A stretch of DNA of 64,000 nucleotides from Vibrio anguillarum. Lineage in GTDB: Bacteria > Pseudomonadota > Gammaproteobacteria > Enterobacterales > Vibrionaceae. The stretch is taken from positions 33,227 through 97,226 of the forward strand of contig NZ_JAHGUP010000042.1 of NCBI RefSeq assembly GCF_001989995.2, written 5' to 3'. The notes beneath the pieces were generated by a model. It searched no databases. It was not told the DNA's origin and saw nothing but the letters and a program-made list of their open reading frames with translations. This document shows, in pieces, positions 63,947-64,000 of this stretch (positions are counted from its first letter, which is position 1; each line of letters starts with the position of its first letter). The position numbers were made by a program, and so were the translations under genes.

Positions 63947-64000
63947 TTGCTACTTTCGTTCCGATAAACCGCCTAAATAGGCAGGGAAACCGCATGAAAG

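Overview
This window looks like chromosome I of a Vibrio close to, but not identical with, V. cholerae. The gene order follows the V. cholerae stretch that I recall as VC0614 to VC0664: chitin-oligosaccharide operon, chiS, hemL, erpA, RND pump, tyrS, dacB, ompU, greA, rlmE-ftsH, folP-glmM-secG, nusA-infB, rpsO-pnp, rocS, holD-rimI, prfC, srmB, prfB-lysS. The porin is clearly OmpU-like but diverges from my memory of the V. cholerae sequence, so I do not name a species. Base composition is even, and I see no integrase, transposase, phage gene or CRISPR array. The only mobile-type element I can support is one ERIC (IRU) repeat at about 52347-52474.

Layout. 1-8590 (minus strand) is the (GlcNAc)2 uptake and catabolic operon: CBP, two permeases, two ATPases, a GH9 glucosaminidase-like enzyme and the start of a GlcNAc/GlcN kinase. 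It has a long, highly structured leader and a repeat-bearing promoter region. Its sensor-regulator ChiS follows at 8589-11993. 12181-16630 holds rsmC, a PerM/AI-2E-family permease, a 39-residue membrane protein found by eye, hemL and erpA. 16757-23631 holds a two-gene RND pump, the M23 endopeptidase shyC and tyrS. 23811-24958 is a CBS-less MgtE-type transporter behind a leader RNA with its own 14-codon peptide. dacB and ompU follow on the minus strand.

28027-44005 is a dense block of transcription, translation and RNA-processing genes: greA, yhbY, rlmE-ftsH, folP-glmM-secG, tRNA-Leu(GAG), tRNA-fMet, rimP-nusA-infB-rbfA-truB, rpsO and pnp. Its regulation can partly be read from the sequence: a sigma-32-type promoter, tandem attenuators, an S15-type leader and a pnp processing leader. 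44158-53413 holds nlpI, a MarR-MATE pair with matched operators, ubiV-ubiU, the GGDEF-EAL gene rocS, ubiT-yhbS, and holD-rimI. The remainder holds a second GGDEF-EAL protein, prfC, srmB, trmN6, brnQ, prfB (with its programmed frameshift) and lysS.

Most of the window is conserved core. The parts that deserve a second look are the mgtE leader, the chb operon leader and promoter repeats, the MarR operator pair, the small membrane protein at 14471-14590, and several attenuator-like hairpins. All promoter, operator and RNA-structure calls come from reading the sequence, without alignment or folding software.
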